DNA of 10,432 nucleotides from Candidatus Melainabacteria bacterium. GTDB taxonomy: Bacteria; Cyanobacteriota; Vampirovibrionia; Vampirovibrionales; JAJTHC01. The stretch is taken from NCBI GenBank assembly GCA_026389055.1, contig JAPLIO010000167.1:1502-11933 (forward strand). Reading direction: 5' to 3'. A program made the position numbers and the translations under genes. Numbering within the stretch: the first letter of the stretch is position 1; the number at the start of each line of letters is the position of its first letter. Positions 1-5,876 of this stretch are shown piece after piece. A model generated the notes under the pieces. It had not been told where the DNA came from and made no database searches. It was given only the letters and a program-made list of their open reading frames with translations.

Positions 1-31
1 CGTGGAGCCCCCTTGATTTTGCGGGGGGTGT

Positions 32-56
32 GGGGGGTGCCCAAATGGTACCCCCC
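32..56. other. GC-rich hairpin downstream of flgL
   Basis: GGGGGGTGCC (32-41), loop CAAAT, GGTACCCCCC (47-56): a 10-bp stem with one G-T wobble, 42 bp past the flgL stop. It could slow or end transcription from the operon, but on the minus strand it is followed by C-rich sequence and not a U-run, so it is not a standard intrinsic terminator. A second G-run at 23-28 allows alternative pairings. Confidence 0.45.
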
Positions 57-98
57 ATGAAGCCCTAGCCTTTACCAATCAACTATTCCGCTTTATCT

Positions 99-1004
99 CT
101 AAATAAAATCCATTAACGATTTCGGTAGCACTCTGCCCAAAACGCTCAAGCTGGTTTGCTGAATCTGTTCCTGAAAGCGTAAATCTGTAATGGTTTTCGC
201 CATATCCACATTCTGAATACCCGCATACAACTGGGCGAAACTATCTTGGCTACTATTGGTACGGTCTTTGGTTAGCGTGAGCCTGTTAATATTAGCCCCC
301 ACTTCGGATTGAATACTTAAAGTCGATTCCAACTGGGTTTTCAACTCATCTAGCCTTGCCCTTGTATTGGTGGTACTACCTGCAGCTAAATTATTTTTTA
401 AATCAATCATCACTTTTATTAAGCCACTGGTGGTGGTGCCAAATAGCCTATCACCTGGGGTGTTTAGCGTAACAGAAGTCGTATTATCAATATCAATATT
501 ACGCTGATAAGCTTCAGTGGAAAGAGAACCGCTATAAGTAACTACATCGCCCGTGCGTACAAAGGGGGCAGTATCCGTTTTAACCCCTGCAAATAAATGC
601 ACCCCACTAACCGAACTATTGCCCAATTGCACTAGCTGATTGGTCAACAAATCAATTTCCTTGCTAATGGAAGTCATCCCATCTGCACCCGTGGTAACGT
701 TTGCCCCTTGGGTGGCAAGTTCGGTGGCACGGTTAATAATATCCACCACTTGCCCAACGGCACTATCGGTGCTTTGCAGTTCGCTTAGCCCAACATCAAT
801 GTTTTTCAAATATTGATCATTACTGCTAATGCCCCTGTTTACATTGAGCAAGTTCGCCAACGCCAAGGGGTCATCTGAAGGGCGATTAACATTTCGCCCC
901 GTCGATGTTTTTTCCTGCAAGGTATTGAGCTTGTTTTGATTGCTTTGCAACCAGCCTTGAGCTTGTTGTAACGCAAAACTGGTAGATAACCGACCGATAT
1001 TCAT
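99..1004 (-). CDS. flgL: Flagellar hook-associated protein 3, FlgL
   Basis: Second hook-filament junction protein, 301 aa from the ATG at 1004, exported with FlgK. The N-terminus is flagellin-like (residues 1-60: RLSTSFALQQAQGWLQSNQN, then STGRNVNRPSDDPLALANLL), and the C-terminus shows the paired D0/D1 helices (ITDLRFQEQIQQTSLSVLGR). The frame is also open to a TTG at 1013, but AAGGA sits only 1 nt before that TTG and 10 nt before the ATG, so the ATG at 1004 is the better start. It is the last gene of the group in this window. Flagellin itself is unlikely because of length, position right after flgK and the FlgL-like N-terminus. Confidence 0.94.
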   Translation of the reverse strand: MNIGRLSTSFALQQAQGWLQSNQNKLNTLQEKTSTGRNVNRPSDDPLALANLLNVNRGISSNDQYLKNIDVGLSELQSTDSAVGQVVDIINRATELATQGANVTTGADGMTSISKEIDLLTNQLVQLGNSSVSGVHLFAGVKTDTAPFVRTGDVVTYSGSLSTEAYQRNIDIDNTTSVTLNTPGDRLFGTTTSGLIKVMIDLKNNLAAGSTTNTRARLDELKTQLESTLSIQSEVGANINRLTLTKDRTNSSQDSFAQLYAGIQNVDMAKTITDLRFQEQIQQTSLSVLGRVLPKSLMDFI

Positions 1005-1023
1005 CGTTTTCAATTCCTTAAGG

Positions 1024-2565
1024 TTAAACCATATTTAAAATGGATTGATAAATTTCATTAAACGCTTTTACCATACGAGAAGCCGCTTCAAATGAACGCT
1101 GATATTTAAGCAAATTGATCGATTCTTCATCTAAATTAACGCCTGAAACTGATTGCCGACGACCTTCTAAGCTAGTGATAACCGTTTTCTGGCTGTCTAA
1201 TCTATCTTGATAAGACCGAGAATCCGTACCGAGCCGAGCCACTAAACTTTGATGAAACGTTTCAGGGGTGCTGTTGTTTAATGCTACAAAAGCGGTGGTT
1301 TGAATATCTGCCATTGCTTTGGCGTTGCGAGAATCGCCCACCCCAGCGAAGCCACTCGGTACGATGGTAGTATCATTGGCTGCAAGGGAAATTTTATCGG
1401 GGTTCTGTTTGAAGTTGGGGTTTACTTTTAAATAAAGCAATTTAGGCCCTGAACCACTGTAGGTAGAATCCGTATTAAATAGTTCGCCGTAAGTGGTATC
1501 TGTTAAGGGGTGTTGGGTACCTGTTAAATCCCGCCCAGCTTGTTGTACCGTGTTAAATTGGCTGGTTAGGCTTTCAAACATGGCACTCAGCTTGCTATAC
1601 ACACCATAAACGGTTTCAATCGCAGTGTTGTTGCCTGCTAAATCTAAAATGCCTTTAACAGTACCCCCTTTAATGGCGTTGGTGATGTTTACCCCGCCAG
1701 TGGTAGTGCTAACCAGTGCAGGTACAGGATTGGCGTTAATACCTGTATTGGCTGTTAGGCTTAAGGTATCCAACACTTCTGGGCCACGCACCAAGGCTCT
1801 ACCACCTAAGCTAATTTGAATTTGTTCGCCATTGAGTGGGGTTACATCTATATCCGCCAAGGTGGAAAGTTGTTCTACCAGTTGGTTGCGTTTATCTAGT
1901 AAATCATTGGGAGTAGCCCCCGAACTAGTAATCGTATTAATTTGCTTATTATAATCTGCAATGCTAGCTAGTTTGCTGTTAAAATCTGTTATGGCAATAC
2001 CCAACTGGCTGGTGGGAAAAGAAGTCGCATCGCCCGCTGTGCCAACGAGGTTTTTATGTAAATCAATCAATTGCTTGCCTTGGTTTTGAATAACTTGGGT
2101 TAAATCTACCATTTTTTGGATGAACGCCGTACGGGCGGGTAACGATTGTGGGTTGTTTCGCATATCAGAAACGGAAGCGAATAATTGCTGAACACTGTTA
2201 GCCAGCCCTGTTGAAGACGGTTCCCCCACGACACTTTCCAATTGCGTGAAAATTTCGTTGCCCTTGGTTAATTCCCCTTGCGTGCCTAATTCCTGTTGGT
2301 ATTGGTTATCTAAAAAAGAATCTCTAGTACGGGTAACACCTGTAATATCAACCCCTTGCCCCAGTTGAAACGCTATTTTCCCCTGTGAAATTGGCGGGGA
2401 AAGTGTGGCGGAAGAAGATAAATCCAGCCGTTGCCGAGTATAGCCATCGGTGTTGGCGTTAGAAATGTTGTGGTTTACAATGTTTAACCCTGCTTGCGAA
2501 GCCATTAAAGCTCGCTGAGCGGTATTAAAACCAAAAAAGGAAGGGGAAATGCTCATCATCATCAT
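1024..2565 (-). CDS. flgK: Flagellar hook-associated protein 1, FlgK
   Basis: First hook-filament junction protein, 513 aa, secreted by the flagellar type III apparatus. After a four-Met start the N-terminus reads SFFGFNTAQRALMASQAGLN and then NHNISNANTDGYTRQR (31-46), the rod/hook-family signature in its FlgK form. The C-terminus carries SGVNLDEESINLLKYQRSFE followed by AASRMVKAFNEIYQSIL, the conserved D0 helix. The central 150-400 region is variable, as expected. The start at 2565 is the first of four tandem ATGs; the conserved protein begins at about the fourth Met-Ser. The leader has AAGAGACCCCCATACC and no GGAGG. The gene ends 19 bp before the flgL ATG, and the flgL ribosome-binding site lies in that spacer. 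Confidence 0.96.
   Translation of the reverse strand: MMMMSISPSFFGFNTAQRALMASQAGLNIVNHNISNANTDGYTRQRLDLSSSATLSPPISQGKIAFQLGQGVDITGVTRTRDSFLDNQYQQELGTQGELTKGNEIFTQLESVVGEPSSTGLANSVQQLFASVSDMRNNPQSLPARTAFIQKMVDLTQVIQNQGKQLIDLHKNLVGTAGDATSFPTSQLGIAITDFNSKLASIADYNKQINTITSSGATPNDLLDKRNQLVEQLSTLADIDVTPLNGEQIQISLGGRALVRGPEVLDTLSLTANTGINANPVPALVSTTTGGVNITNAIKGGTVKGILDLAGNNTAIETVYGVYSKLSAMFESLTSQFNTVQQAGRDLTGTQHPLTDTTYGELFNTDSTYSGSGPKLLYLKVNPNFKQNPDKISLAANDTTIVPSGFAGVGDSRNAKAMADIQTTAFVALNNSTPETFHQSLVARLGTDSRSYQDRLDSQKTVITSLEGRRQSVSGVNLDEESINLLKYQRSFEAASRMVKAFNEIYQSILNMV
2554..2565 (-). promoter_or_regulatory. Four tandem ATG start codons of flgK
   Basis: Reading the minus strand, flgK opens ATG-ATG-ATG-ATG-AGC behind the leader AACAAGAGACCCCCATACC. 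All four are in frame, so any can serve as initiator and the product differs by 0-3 Met. The same arrangement occurs at flgH and at the small gene at 3260-3652. The effect on translation is inferred. Confidence 0.85.
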
Positions 2566-2618
2566 GGTATGGGGGTCTCTTGTTCTCTTTCGTTTTGTTG
2601 TCTATTTTTATTTTTCTA

Positions 2619-2655
2619 CCCCCTCTCCTTTTGGGAGAGGGCTGGGGTGAGGGTT
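2619..2655. repeat. Short hairpin repeat between flgN and flgK
   Basis: CCCTCTCC (2621-2628), loop TTTTG, GGAGAGGG (2634-2641), followed by CTGGGGTGAGGG. This is a recognisable dispersed repeat found in many unrelated bacterial genomes (its plus-strand translation contains PLSFWERAGVRV). It ends exactly at the flgN stop codon and lies within the expected flgN-flgK transcript, where the 8-bp stem could affect mRNA decay or the flgN/flgK ratio (inference). Confidence 0.75.
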
Positions 2656-3225
2656 CTAACTGTTTTTTTCAATGGTAGGCTTGCTGGTTTTTGGGATGGT
2701 TGGCTTAGTGGTAAAGCCTTTTACTTCATAGGCACCGCCTGTAGGGGTTGCCATTTGCTGACGAACCCATTCCAAGTTTTGTTCTACCCACCGAAGGGAA
2801 AGCGTCAGCAGTTCTGTTAGTTCTTTTTGAAGCGGGGCAATTTGCTGTAACGAACGCCGAAGCCGTAACTGCACCGCCTTTAACGCAGGGCGTAAGGCTT
2901 GCGGAAATACTTCCATCAATGCTTCGGTGTGCTGGGGTACTTCAGCGGGCAAGTGTAAACTAGCCCAATGGTGTTGTAGCCATGCCACCCGCTCTTTTTC
3001 TAGGGGCAATAGCTTTTTTCGTAAATCTTTTAGCGTTGCATCTGCTTGGGCTAGTTGGGTTAGGTTATTGCTTAATAACGCCACTTTTTTAGAAAGCAAT
3101 TGCGTCAAGGTGGCTTCGTAAAGCGGGGCTTGAGCTTCTAGGCAGGTTAGCAGTTGTTGGGCTTCGCTTAGCCCTAATAAACGGGTATTGGTTAACGATG
3201 TGGATGAAAAAGCGGTTGAAATCAT
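2656..3225 (-). CDS. flgN: FlgN-family flagellar export chaperone
   Basis: Cytoplasmic chaperone expected to bind the C-termini of the hook-filament junction proteins FlgK and FlgL before export. The 189-aa product is almost wholly helical by composition: Leu/Gln/Lys/Glu-rich heptad-like stretches from about residue 18 to 150 (for example LSKKVALLSNNLTQLAQADA), ending in LSLRWVEQNLEWVRQQM and a Tyr-x-x-x-Gly, which fits the FlgN tail. The last 20 residues are a Thr/Lys/Pro tail with an imperfect TKPTIPKTSKPTIEK repeat, making it longer than the usual 140-160 aa. FlgN proteins have weak sequence conservation, so the call leans on the helical pattern plus its position immediately before flgK and flgL. 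AGGA lies 14 nt before the ATG. Its stop codon abuts a hairpin repeat that separates it from flgK. Confidence 0.8.
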   Translation of the reverse strand: MISTAFSSTSLTNTRLLGLSEAQQLLTCLEAQAPLYEATLTQLLSKKVALLSNNLTQLAQADATLKDLRKKLLPLEKERVAWLQHHWASLHLPAEVPQHTEALMEVFPQALRPALKAVQLRLRRSLQQIAPLQKELTELLTLSLRWVEQNLEWVRQQMATPTGGAYEVKGFTTKPTIPKTSKPTIEKNS

Positions 3226-3259
3226 AGGTTGTATGGGTTCCTAGGGGTTTGAAAAACGG

Positions 3260-3652
3260 TTAAGCTCTGTAATCGACTAGTAAACTTTTGTTTAGGCGAT
3301 AGGCTCTATCAATATCGCGTTGGCTAACGCCTACATAGCCTGCTTTTTGGGCAATATCTTGAATTTCCTGATAGGGTAAAGCGTTGGCATTGGGTCTGTT
3401 ACTGGCTTGGTTCCGTTGTGGGGTGGCTACCGCTTCTGCAGGAGGCAGGTTGGCAGGTGCTTCAGTGGGTGCCGTGGTAATGAATGCTTGATTTCTGGTT
3501 GTTTGAAAGGAAGGGGTGTTTTGTGGTGCTGTAACGGGGCTTTGTTGTTGGAGGCGTTGCCTGCCTGTAATAAAGCCTTGGCTACCAAAGTTAGCTGGCA
3601 GTGCGGAGCGATTGGTATTCGGTTGGATGGGTTGGCTCATCATCATCATCAT
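3260..3652 (-). CDS. Small Gln/Asn/Pro-rich protein in the flgM position
   Basis: Not recognised with confidence. The 130-aa product starts with five Met. Residues 6-92 are rich in Gln, Asn, Pro, Thr and Ala with no hydrophobic core, so probably disordered. A compact C-terminal segment (94-130) looks folded or helical: YQEIQDIAQKAGYVGVSQRD then IDRAYRLNKSLLVDYRA. No signal peptide or membrane segment is seen. It lies between the rod-binding gene (45 bp) and flgN (34 bp), where flgM, the anti-sigma-28 factor, sits in many similar operons. The order helix, Gly-Tyr, Val-Ser-x-x-Asp-Ile-x-x-Ala vaguely resembles the sigma-binding end of FlgM, but the usual G-x-Y-x-V-D-x-x-x-I-A pattern is not met. 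A divergent FlgM is possible; an unrelated flagellar accessory protein is as likely. That the gene is real is supported by operon fit and by the tandem-ATG leader shared with flgH and flgK. Confidence 0.75.
   Translation of the reverse strand: MMMMMSQPIQPNTNRSALPANFGSQGFITGRQRLQQQSPVTAPQNTPSFQTTRNQAFITTAPTEAPANLPPAEAVATPQRNQASNRPNANALPYQEIQDIAQKAGYVGVSQRDIDRAYRLNKSLLVDYRA
3638..3652 (-). promoter_or_regulatory. Five tandem ATG start codons of the small gene
   Basis: The minus strand reads five ATGs followed by AGC, preceded by CGAGAGAGAAAAAACCACC. It is the longest of the three tandem-ATG starts in this operon. No GGAGG-like sequence is present; only the GAGAGAGA run could pair weakly with 16S rRNA. 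Confidence 0.85.
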
Positions 3653-3697
3653 GGTGGTTTTTTCTCTCTCGATTAGCTGAAGTGGTTTAGCCAGTGT

Positions 3698-4243
3698 TTA
3701 AAGGGGTTTTAGGGTGTTTTCTATTGGGGTGAATGTGCCTGTGCTAGCACCGTAAGTTTTTTGATAAGCTTTCAGCGTTGGGTTCAGTGAAAACGGAAGA
3801 GCTTTAGTGGCTAAGGAAATGCCGAAAGCGGGTTGGGCGGAATCTGATTTTTCGGTTTTTTCAACGGTTTTTTCAGAAGGGGTAGCGGGTTCTTCTAGTA
3901 GCTGAACGCTTTGTTCAAAGACGCTTCTTGCCATACCAAACCCACCGCCTGTAGAAGAAGATTGGGCAATGTTGGTTGCCATTTGTTGGTTTAACATCCC
4001 ACGGAAGGTTTTTTCGGCTTCGCCCCCGCCCAGCAAACTATCTTCACGGTCGACTGTTTTATCCATCGCATCAATCAATTGCTGAATGAACACGGCTTCA
4101 AAATCATTGGCGGCTTTTTTCAGTTTGCGTTGCCCTGCGGTTTCGGGGTTTTCAAACAAGGCGTGCGTTTGTTTGGCATTCAACCGTTGAATCGTCCCCA
4201 TCGGCGGAGGCGTGGTGTTGGTTGCGGAAATTTCGGCATTCAT
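3698..4243 (-). CDS. flgJ: FlgJ-type rod-binding protein without muramidase domain
   Basis: Homologue of the N-terminal rod-binding half of FlgJ, 181 aa, thought to act as scaffold or cap during rod assembly. The core spans about residues 38-116: KKAANDFEAVFIQQLIDAM (42-60), a short Gly loop LGGGEAEKTF, then RGMLNQQMATNIAQ and GFGMARSVFEQ. The enteric C-terminal glucosaminidase domain is absent; instead residues 117-181 are a low-complexity Glu/Lys/Thr/Pro tail. It follows flgI by 4 bp; GGAG inside the end of flgI, 13 nt before the ATG, may serve as ribosome-binding site. The missing wall-cutting function is probably supplied by the transglycosylase at 9808-10432 (inference). Confidence 0.9.
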   Translation of the reverse strand: MNAEISATNTTPPPMGTIQRLNAKQTHALFENPETAGQRKLKKAANDFEAVFIQQLIDAMDKTVDREDSLLGGGEAEKTFRGMLNQQMATNIAQSSSTGGGFGMARSVFEQSVQLLEEPATPSEKTVEKTEKSDSAQPAFGISLATKALPFSLNPTLKAYQKTYGASTGTFTPIENTLKPL

Positions 4244-4247
4244 GGGG

Positions 4248-5405
4248 TTAAATAATCTCCAGTTCGGCTTCTAAGCTACCCGCTGCTTTTAGGGCTTGAA
4301 GAATCGAAATTAAATCTGTCGGGGTTACGCCAATAGCATTGAGTGCGGTAACTAAGTCGTTCAAGGTATTGGTAGGCCCTAGTTTAATCAACGAACCCTG
4401 TGCTTTTTCAACGGTTACAGTGGCATTGCTAACAGGGGTGGTTTGTCCTTGGCTGAATGGTTCAGGCTGAGAAACGGTTTCATCGCCTTGAATACTAACC
4501 GTAATACCCCCATGAGCCACCGCAGCAGGCAATAATTTCACGCCCGTACCAATGACAATTGTGCCTGTACGTTCATTGACCACCACTCTGGCGATTGGGG
4601 CAGTAACAGGAATTTTCATTTGTTCCATAAAGGCTAAAAACCCGACTCTATCCGTTAAAAATTTAGCAGGTAGTTGCACTCTAACGGTAGCAGCATCTAA
4701 CGCTTTGGCGGGGCATAACTGGCTACTAATAGCGTGGGCTACCGTGTTTGCCATGGAAAAATCTGCTCGGTTTAGCACGAGGGTTAGCCCTGTCGCATCG
4801 CCAATATCCGTAACAATTTCTCGTTCTACCAACGCCCCTTCAGGAATACGAGCCGTGGTGGTAATAGCCGTTCTAGTTGAAGTACTTCCCGAAGAAACAG
4901 AAACACCGCCTGTACTTAACGCCCCTTGGGCTACGGCGATGGTTTCTCCGTTGAGGGCTAGAAGCTGGGTGCTAATAAGAACCCCGCCTTCTAAGCTTTT
5001 AACTTTGCCAATGGAAGAAACAATCACGTCTAGCTTATCGCCCGCCCGTGCAAAAGCAGGAATGCTAGCAGTAACCAATACCTGAGCGGCATTATTCCCT
5101 TGTAAATCTGCCACGCTTTCTACTCTGCCACCCATGTTGTTTAGTAGGTTCCATTGGGCTGTTCGGGTAGCTTTACCAGGGTCTCCTGTGCCGTTTAAGC
5201 CAACCACTAACCCATAACCTACCAGCTGGTTGGGACGAACATCTTTTACCCGAACAACATCTTTCAGGGCTACTAAATGTGGGGTTGGGGCTGCCATGCT
5301 AACGCCAATGCCCCAAATTAAGGCAAAGGTTAAGGTAAACCCTACTATCCGTTTTATTAGTAACCAGCAATGGGCTTTAATGCTTAATAACGACGTTGAC
5401 GACAT
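4248..5405 (-). CDS. flgI: Flagellar P-ring protein FlgI
   Basis: Periplasmic subunit of the P ring that surrounds the rod in the peptidoglycan layer; 385 aa, normal for the family allowing for a long leader. The signal peptide covers about residues 1-40, with basic residues K19 R20 then GFTLTFALIWGIGVSMAA. The mature part opens with the hallmark VRVKDVRPNQ (51-60) and LVGYGLVVGLNGTGD (61-75), and the C-terminus TLNDLVTALNAIGVTPTDLI is also characteristic. The leader contains AAAGGGG about 10 nt before the ATG at 5405, supporting the start. It ends 4 bp before the rod-binding gene, implying translational coupling. The 471-bp gap upstream, towards flgH, is filled with repeats. Confidence 0.97.
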   Translation of the reverse strand: MSSTSLLSIKAHCWLLIKRIVGFTLTFALIWGIGVSMAAPTPHLVALKDVVRVKDVRPNQLVGYGLVVGLNGTGDPGKATRTAQWNLLNNMGGRVESVADLQGNNAAQVLVTASIPAFARAGDKLDVIVSSIGKVKSLEGGVLISTQLLALNGETIAVAQGALSTGGVSVSSGSTSTRTAITTTARIPEGALVEREIVTDIGDATGLTLVLNRADFSMANTVAHAISSQLCPAKALDAATVRVQLPAKFLTDRVGFLAFMEQMKIPVTAPIARVVVNERTGTIVIGTGVKLLPAAVAHGGITVSIQGDETVSQPEPFSQGQTTPVSNATVTVEKAQGSLIKLGPTNTLNDLVTALNAIGVTPTDLISILQALKAAGSLEAELEII

Positions 5406-5543
5406 GGTAACGTTGCCCCTTTGTTGTGTTCTCTCTGGTGTTTTAAAGGTTTTCTTTTTATAGTTTGAAGTAGTTCGGTGAATTTTGCCGTGTTCTGTAG
5501 TGAAATCATGCAGGTGGTGGAGGGTATGAAAGATAGATTGGTC

Positions 5544-5595
5544 GAAAGCCAGAGGCTTTCAACATTGAGAAGAGTCCGTTCCCTCCTCTTCTCAA
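5544..5595. repeat. Two adjacent hairpins in the flgI-flgH gap
   Basis: GAAAGCC-AGA-GGCTTTC (5544-5560) is a 7-bp stem with a 3-nt loop. Five bases later, TTGAGAAGAG (5565-5574) pairs with CTCTTCTCAA (5586-5595), a 10-bp stem with an 11-nt loop. Both arms are perfect. Neither is followed by a U-run on the minus strand. Confidence 0.65.
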
Positions 5596-5620
5596 ACTCT
5601 TCTCCTCCCCATTGTTTTCT

Positions 5621-5637
5621 AAGGGGCTTCGCCCCTT
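5621..5637. repeat. GGGGC-TTC-GCCCC hairpin
   Basis: AAGGGGC-TTC-GCCCCTT is a perfect 7-bp stem with a 3-nt loop, of a type often seen as a dispersed intergenic repeat. It is continued by AACCCCTTAAGG, so the arm AAGGGG can pair in two registers. Confidence 0.6.
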
Positions 5638-5669
5638 AACCCCTTAAGGTAGTTGAAATATTAAACTTT

Positions 5670-5694
5670 GTAGGGGAGGGTTTCAAACCCTCCC
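5670..5694. repeat. Palindromic repeat P, copy 1
   Basis: Contains a 21-bp palindrome centred on C5684: GGGAGGGTTT-C-AAACCCTCCC. Its 25 bp (5670-5694) are identical to 5818-5842. It is followed on the plus strand by GTTTTT, so it resembles a terminator for plus-strand but not minus-strand transcripts. Confidence 0.75.
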
Positions 5695-5698
5695 GTTT

Positions 5699-5725
5699 TT
5701 ATACCAATTCAAAGATTGAATAGCG
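5699..5725. repeat. Solo end of the large palindromic element
   Basis: TTATACCAATTCAAAGATTG and the following GAATAGCG match the left end of the element at 6854-7003 (TTATACCGATTCACAGATTG, then GAATGCCG) in 24 of 27 positions or nearly so. No core or right end follows; the next repeat begins 7 bp later. Confidence 0.6.
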
Positions 5726-5731
5726 TGTTTT

Positions 5732-5799
5732 GTCATTCCGAGCGTAGCCGAGGAATCTCCTTACCGTCTAGGGGGATTTCTCGGCAAGCTCGAAATGAC
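5732..5799. repeat. 68-bp inverted repeat starting GTCATTCCGAGCG
   Basis: Left arm GTCATTCCGAGCGTAGCCGA (5732-5751) then GGAATCTCC; the right arm ends TCTCGGCAAGCTCGAAATGAC (5779-5799, one base longer than needed). The two arms are imperfect reverse complements around a short centre (5761-5770). This family is widespread in bacterial genomes and is often mistranslated as HSERSRGIS. It is a non-coding dispersed repeat. Confidence 0.75.
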
Positions 5800-5817
5800 G
5801 CGGTTTTGGTGATTTCC

Positions 5818-5846
5818 GTAGGGGAGGGTTTCAAACCCTCCCCTAC
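5818..5846. repeat. Palindromic repeat P, copy 2
   Basis: A perfect 29-bp palindrome centred on C5832: GTAGGGGAGGGTTT, C, AAACCCTCCCCTAC, giving a 14-bp stem. It repeats 5670-5694 and flanks, together with it, the 68-bp inverted repeat. It lies 30 bp past the flgH stop on the flgH transcript. Confidence 0.8.
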
Positions 5847-5876
5847 TCTTGTGCTAAAGAACACTTGTAACTATAA

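Larger units (their letters stand above)
5406..5876. other. Gene-free, repeat-filled gap between flgI and flgH
   Basis: The 471 bp contain no credible gene. 5406-5530 is A/T-rich flgI leader. From 5544 to 5846 several distinct inverted repeats follow one another almost without space (listed separately). Short open frames here are translations of repeats. No promoter for flgI can be named with confidence; TATAAAA about 50 nt upstream of the flgI start on the minus strand is a weak -10 candidate without a good -35. Confidence 0.7.

Noticed and set aside
2569..2820. 83-aa plus-strand frame with a hydrophobic start
   Set aside because: Its N-part is the flgK leader and a dispersed repeat (PLSFWERAGVRV), its remainder is antisense to flgN.
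3407..3676. Plus-strand frame ending in a His run (HHHHH), as a possible metal-binding peptide
   Set aside because: The His codons are the complement of the five tandem ATGs of the minus-strand gene.
4552..5085. 177-aa plus-strand open frame
   Set aside because: Antisense shadow of flgI, which has strong family motifs in its own frame; no start signal.
5544..5846. CRISPR array or integron-like cassette row
   Set aside because: The repeats are of different families, are themselves palindromic and have no regular spacers or adjacent cas or integrase gene.
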